From an uncultured Bacillota bacterium (lineage in GTDB: Bacteria > Bacillota > Clostridia > Peptostreptococcales > Anaerovoracaceae): 13,816 nucleotides of DNA. Below, in pieces: positions 12,773 to 13,816 of this stretch. The notes under the pieces were generated by a model. The model was not told the origin of the DNA and ran no database searches. It saw only the letters and a list, made by a program, of their open reading frames with translations. The stretch lies in assembly GCA_946638265.1 (NCBI GenBank), contig CAMPBN010000019.1, positions 1-13,816 of the forward strand, in the 5' to 3' direction. How positions within the stretch are numbered: the first letter of the stretch is position 1; every line of letters begins with the position of its first letter. The translations under genes and the position numbers were made by a program.

Positions 12773-12809
12773 AACCTATTCACGCAAGCCACATCTCTGC
12801 GACTCTTTT
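12733..12809 (-). ncRNA. Unit 2 antisense RNA, putative orphan antitoxin
   Basis: The leftward promoter at 12816-12845 predicts an RNA starting near 12809 with AAAAGAGTCGCAGAG and GTGGCTT, very like the unit 1 antisense RNA, and ending in or past the hairpin. There is no toxin ORF opposite it, so it is either a decaying remnant or a trans-acting regulator. Its hairpin keeps CTAGAGTGG, complementary to the CCACTCTA of the unit 1 toxin mRNA hairpin. Confidence 0.55.
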
Positions 12810-12815
12810 GCATAT

Positions 12816-12845
12816 ATTATACTCTCGCCGGGAGCGATGAGTCAA
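12816..12845 (-). promoter_or_regulatory. Strong leftward promoter of unit 2 antisense RNA
   Basis: On the minus strand: TTGACT (12845-12840), an 18-bp spacer, TATAAT (12821-12816). The boxes and spacing are the same as in unit 1, while the 18-bp spacer sequence differs. Retention of both boxes after loss of the toxin suggests either recent loss or continuing use. Confidence 0.75.
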
Positions 12846-12890
12846 CAATTTTGAAGTAATTTGAGAAAGGATCGGAAAGGATCAATCATT

Positions 12891-13816
12891 ATGAGAACTA
12901 AAAAAAGAATTTTACCTGTATTAATGACAGCAATCATTGCAATAGCCGGGTTTGGCATTACAGGAACAAACCAGGCTGCTGCCGCAACAAAGAACTTCAC
13001 AGACCTGCCATCTTCGCATTGGGCATATACCTCAATTCAGAAGATGCAGGAGAAGGGCATTATCAAAGGCTATCCCGATGGTAGGTTCAAGCCGTCGGAT
13101 ACAGTGACCTTTGGCGAGTTTATCAAAATGACCGTAGTGGCACTTAGGGGCAAGGACGATATCGTAAATGCCTCTGATGCTACTCATTGGGCTAGCGGCT
13201 ACTACAAGGCTGCCATGGAAGAGGGGCTTTTCAATTCAAAGCAGATTCAAGAGCGTCAGCTTGGAAGAGATATCCCAAGAAAAGATATGGCGCTTATATC
13301 AGCAAACGCTATAAATGCAGGTGCTGTAGACGGATATAATGAGCTGCTTGAGAGCCTGCCGGATGTAGGAAAAGATACAGAGAATGAATATCAGATAGTG
13401 CAGGCATACGGCTCAGGGCTTATCACAGGATACGAAGACGGCACGTTCCGCCCAGACGGAGTTCTGACAAGAGCCGAGGCAAGCACGGTAATATATAGAA
13501 TTATAGACAAGTCTGCCCGTAAAGCTCCGGAGGGAGTAACTACGGGAAAGACAAACAAAGAAGAGCCAAAGGAAGATGCAAAAGAAGAGGCAGATGCCGA
13601 GTGGCATACAGACAAGCACGGCACATACAGATTTGTAAATCTTGCAGATTATCTCAGCAAAGAAAGTATGGAAGAATATAAAGAAGACTACTACTTCCCG
13701 GAAAAAGCCAAGCTGTATAAGACACCATTGGAGGCTACATCACAGCCTGTAGTGGTAGGAGTAGGAACAGTATTTACTTTCAAAGAAGATTGTATGACGC
13801 TTTTAGCGATCAAAGA
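12891..13816 (+). CDS. SLH-domain cell-surface protein, 3'-truncated by window edge
   Basis: The visible 308 residues start with a signal peptide: basic MRTKKR, a hydrophobic core and a likely AxA cleavage site near residues 29-33. Three S-layer homology domains follow: 35-85 (FTDLPSSHWAY, GIIKGYPDGRFKPSDTV), about 95-142 (HWASGYYKAAMEEGLF, more divergent) and about 157-207 (GLITGYEDGTFRPDGVLTRA). Such triplets bind pyruvylated wall polymers and anchor the protein to the cell surface. A Lys/Glu-rich linker (208-235) leads into a region I do not recognise, which runs off the window. GAAAGGATC occurs twice before the start, the second copy placed as a ribosome binding site 9 nt before the ATG. 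I could not identify its promoter. ATA makes up about 6 of 20 Ile codons, a more AT-leaning usage than I notice in the chemotaxis genes. Confidence 0.92.
   Translation, partial: MRTKKRILPVLMTAIIAIAGFGITGTNQAAAATKNFTDLPSSHWAYTSIQKMQEKGIIKGYPDGRFKPSDTVTFGEFIKMTVVALRGKDDIVNASDATHWASGYYKAAMEEGLFNSKQIQERQLGRDIPRKDMALISANAINAGAVDGYNELLESLPDVGKDTENEYQIVQAYGSGLITGYEDGTFRPDGVLTRAEASTVIYRIIDKSARKAPEGVTTGKTNKEEPKEDAKEEADAEWHTDKHGTYRFVNLADYLSKESMEEYKEDYYFPEKAKLYKTPLEATSQPVVVGVGTVFTFKEDCMTLLAIK

Larger units (their letters stand above)
12630..12811. repeat. Unit 2 inverted repeat pair
   Basis: The left arm at about 12630-12656 (AGAGTCGCA, then GAGTGGCTTGC) is inverted at about 12784-12811 (GCAAGCCACATCTCTGCGAC then TCTTTTGC). 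It corresponds to the repeat pair of unit 1 and shows that the two units share one ancestor. Confidence 0.7.

Noticed and set aside
12559..12813. 84-codon minus-strand open frame over unit 2
   Set aside because: It runs through the inverted repeat arms and the hairpin, which explains the open frame; no counterpart of similar sequence is seen in unit 1 and no start signal is clear.
12086..12845. Two tandem units as an insertion sequence or MITE
   Set aside because: The inverted repeats are internal to promoters facing inward, there is no transposase, and I found no flanking target duplication. Homologous copies elsewhere in the genome could reopen this.
1..13816. tRNA, rRNA or CRISPR arrays
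   Set aside because: I saw no cloverleaf, rRNA-like segment or regularly spaced direct repeats with unique spacers on either strand.

Overview
The window looks like chromosomal DNA of a motile, anaerobic, low-to-mid GC Bacillota, most likely a Clostridia lineage. The evidence is an AddA-type (not RecB) recombination nuclease, a FeoB-associated-type Cys-rich membrane peptide, strong AGGAGG-like ribosome binding sites, a fliD-fliS-fliT-like flagellar cluster behind a sigma-28 promoter, a cheA-cheR pair, and an S-layer-homology protein with a Gram-positive signal peptide. I cannot name the species.

Layout: (1) 1-3084 (+), the 3' part of addA, whose 5' end lies off the window. (2) 3153-3338 (+), a small Cys-rich membrane peptide, followed by an intrinsic terminator. 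(3) 3384-5672 (+), an extended -10 sigma-A promoter driving an HD-GYP cyclic-di-GMP phosphodiesterase gene and, 16 nt later, a gene for a J-domain protein whose C-terminus looks like a GGDEF domain with a destroyed signature. (4) A shared hairpin terminator at 5686-5713. (5) 8705-5717 (-), sigma-28 promoter, fliD, fliS, and a FliT/FlgN-like chaperone gene. (6) 11984-8785 (-), sigma-A promoter, cheA, cheR, terminator. (7) 12086-12845, two tandem, related inverted-repeat units. Unit 1 has convergent strong promoters, a 26-residue TxpA/BsrG-like hydrophobic toxin and a 13-bp hairpin. Unit 2 keeps the antisense RNA half but has lost the toxin ORF. (8) 12891-13816 (+), the 5' part of an SLH-domain surface protein gene.

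How it fits together: regions 3 to 6 are a motility and signalling block. CheA and CheR run the receptor kinase/adaptation system. FliD caps the filament, FliS and the FliT-like protein escort flagellin and FliD, and the HD-GYP enzyme with its degenerate GGDEF partner probably links cyclic-di-GMP level to the same lifestyle switch. The most unusual part is region 7, a type I toxin-antitoxin-like pair. In unit 1, the toxin mRNA and the antisense RNA begin with the same sequence box. An 8-nt leader element there can pair either with the toxin mRNA's own 3' hairpin or with the antisense RNA. A conserved short leader ORF overlaps the toxin start. Unit 2 looks like an orphan antitoxin left after deletion of the toxin frame.
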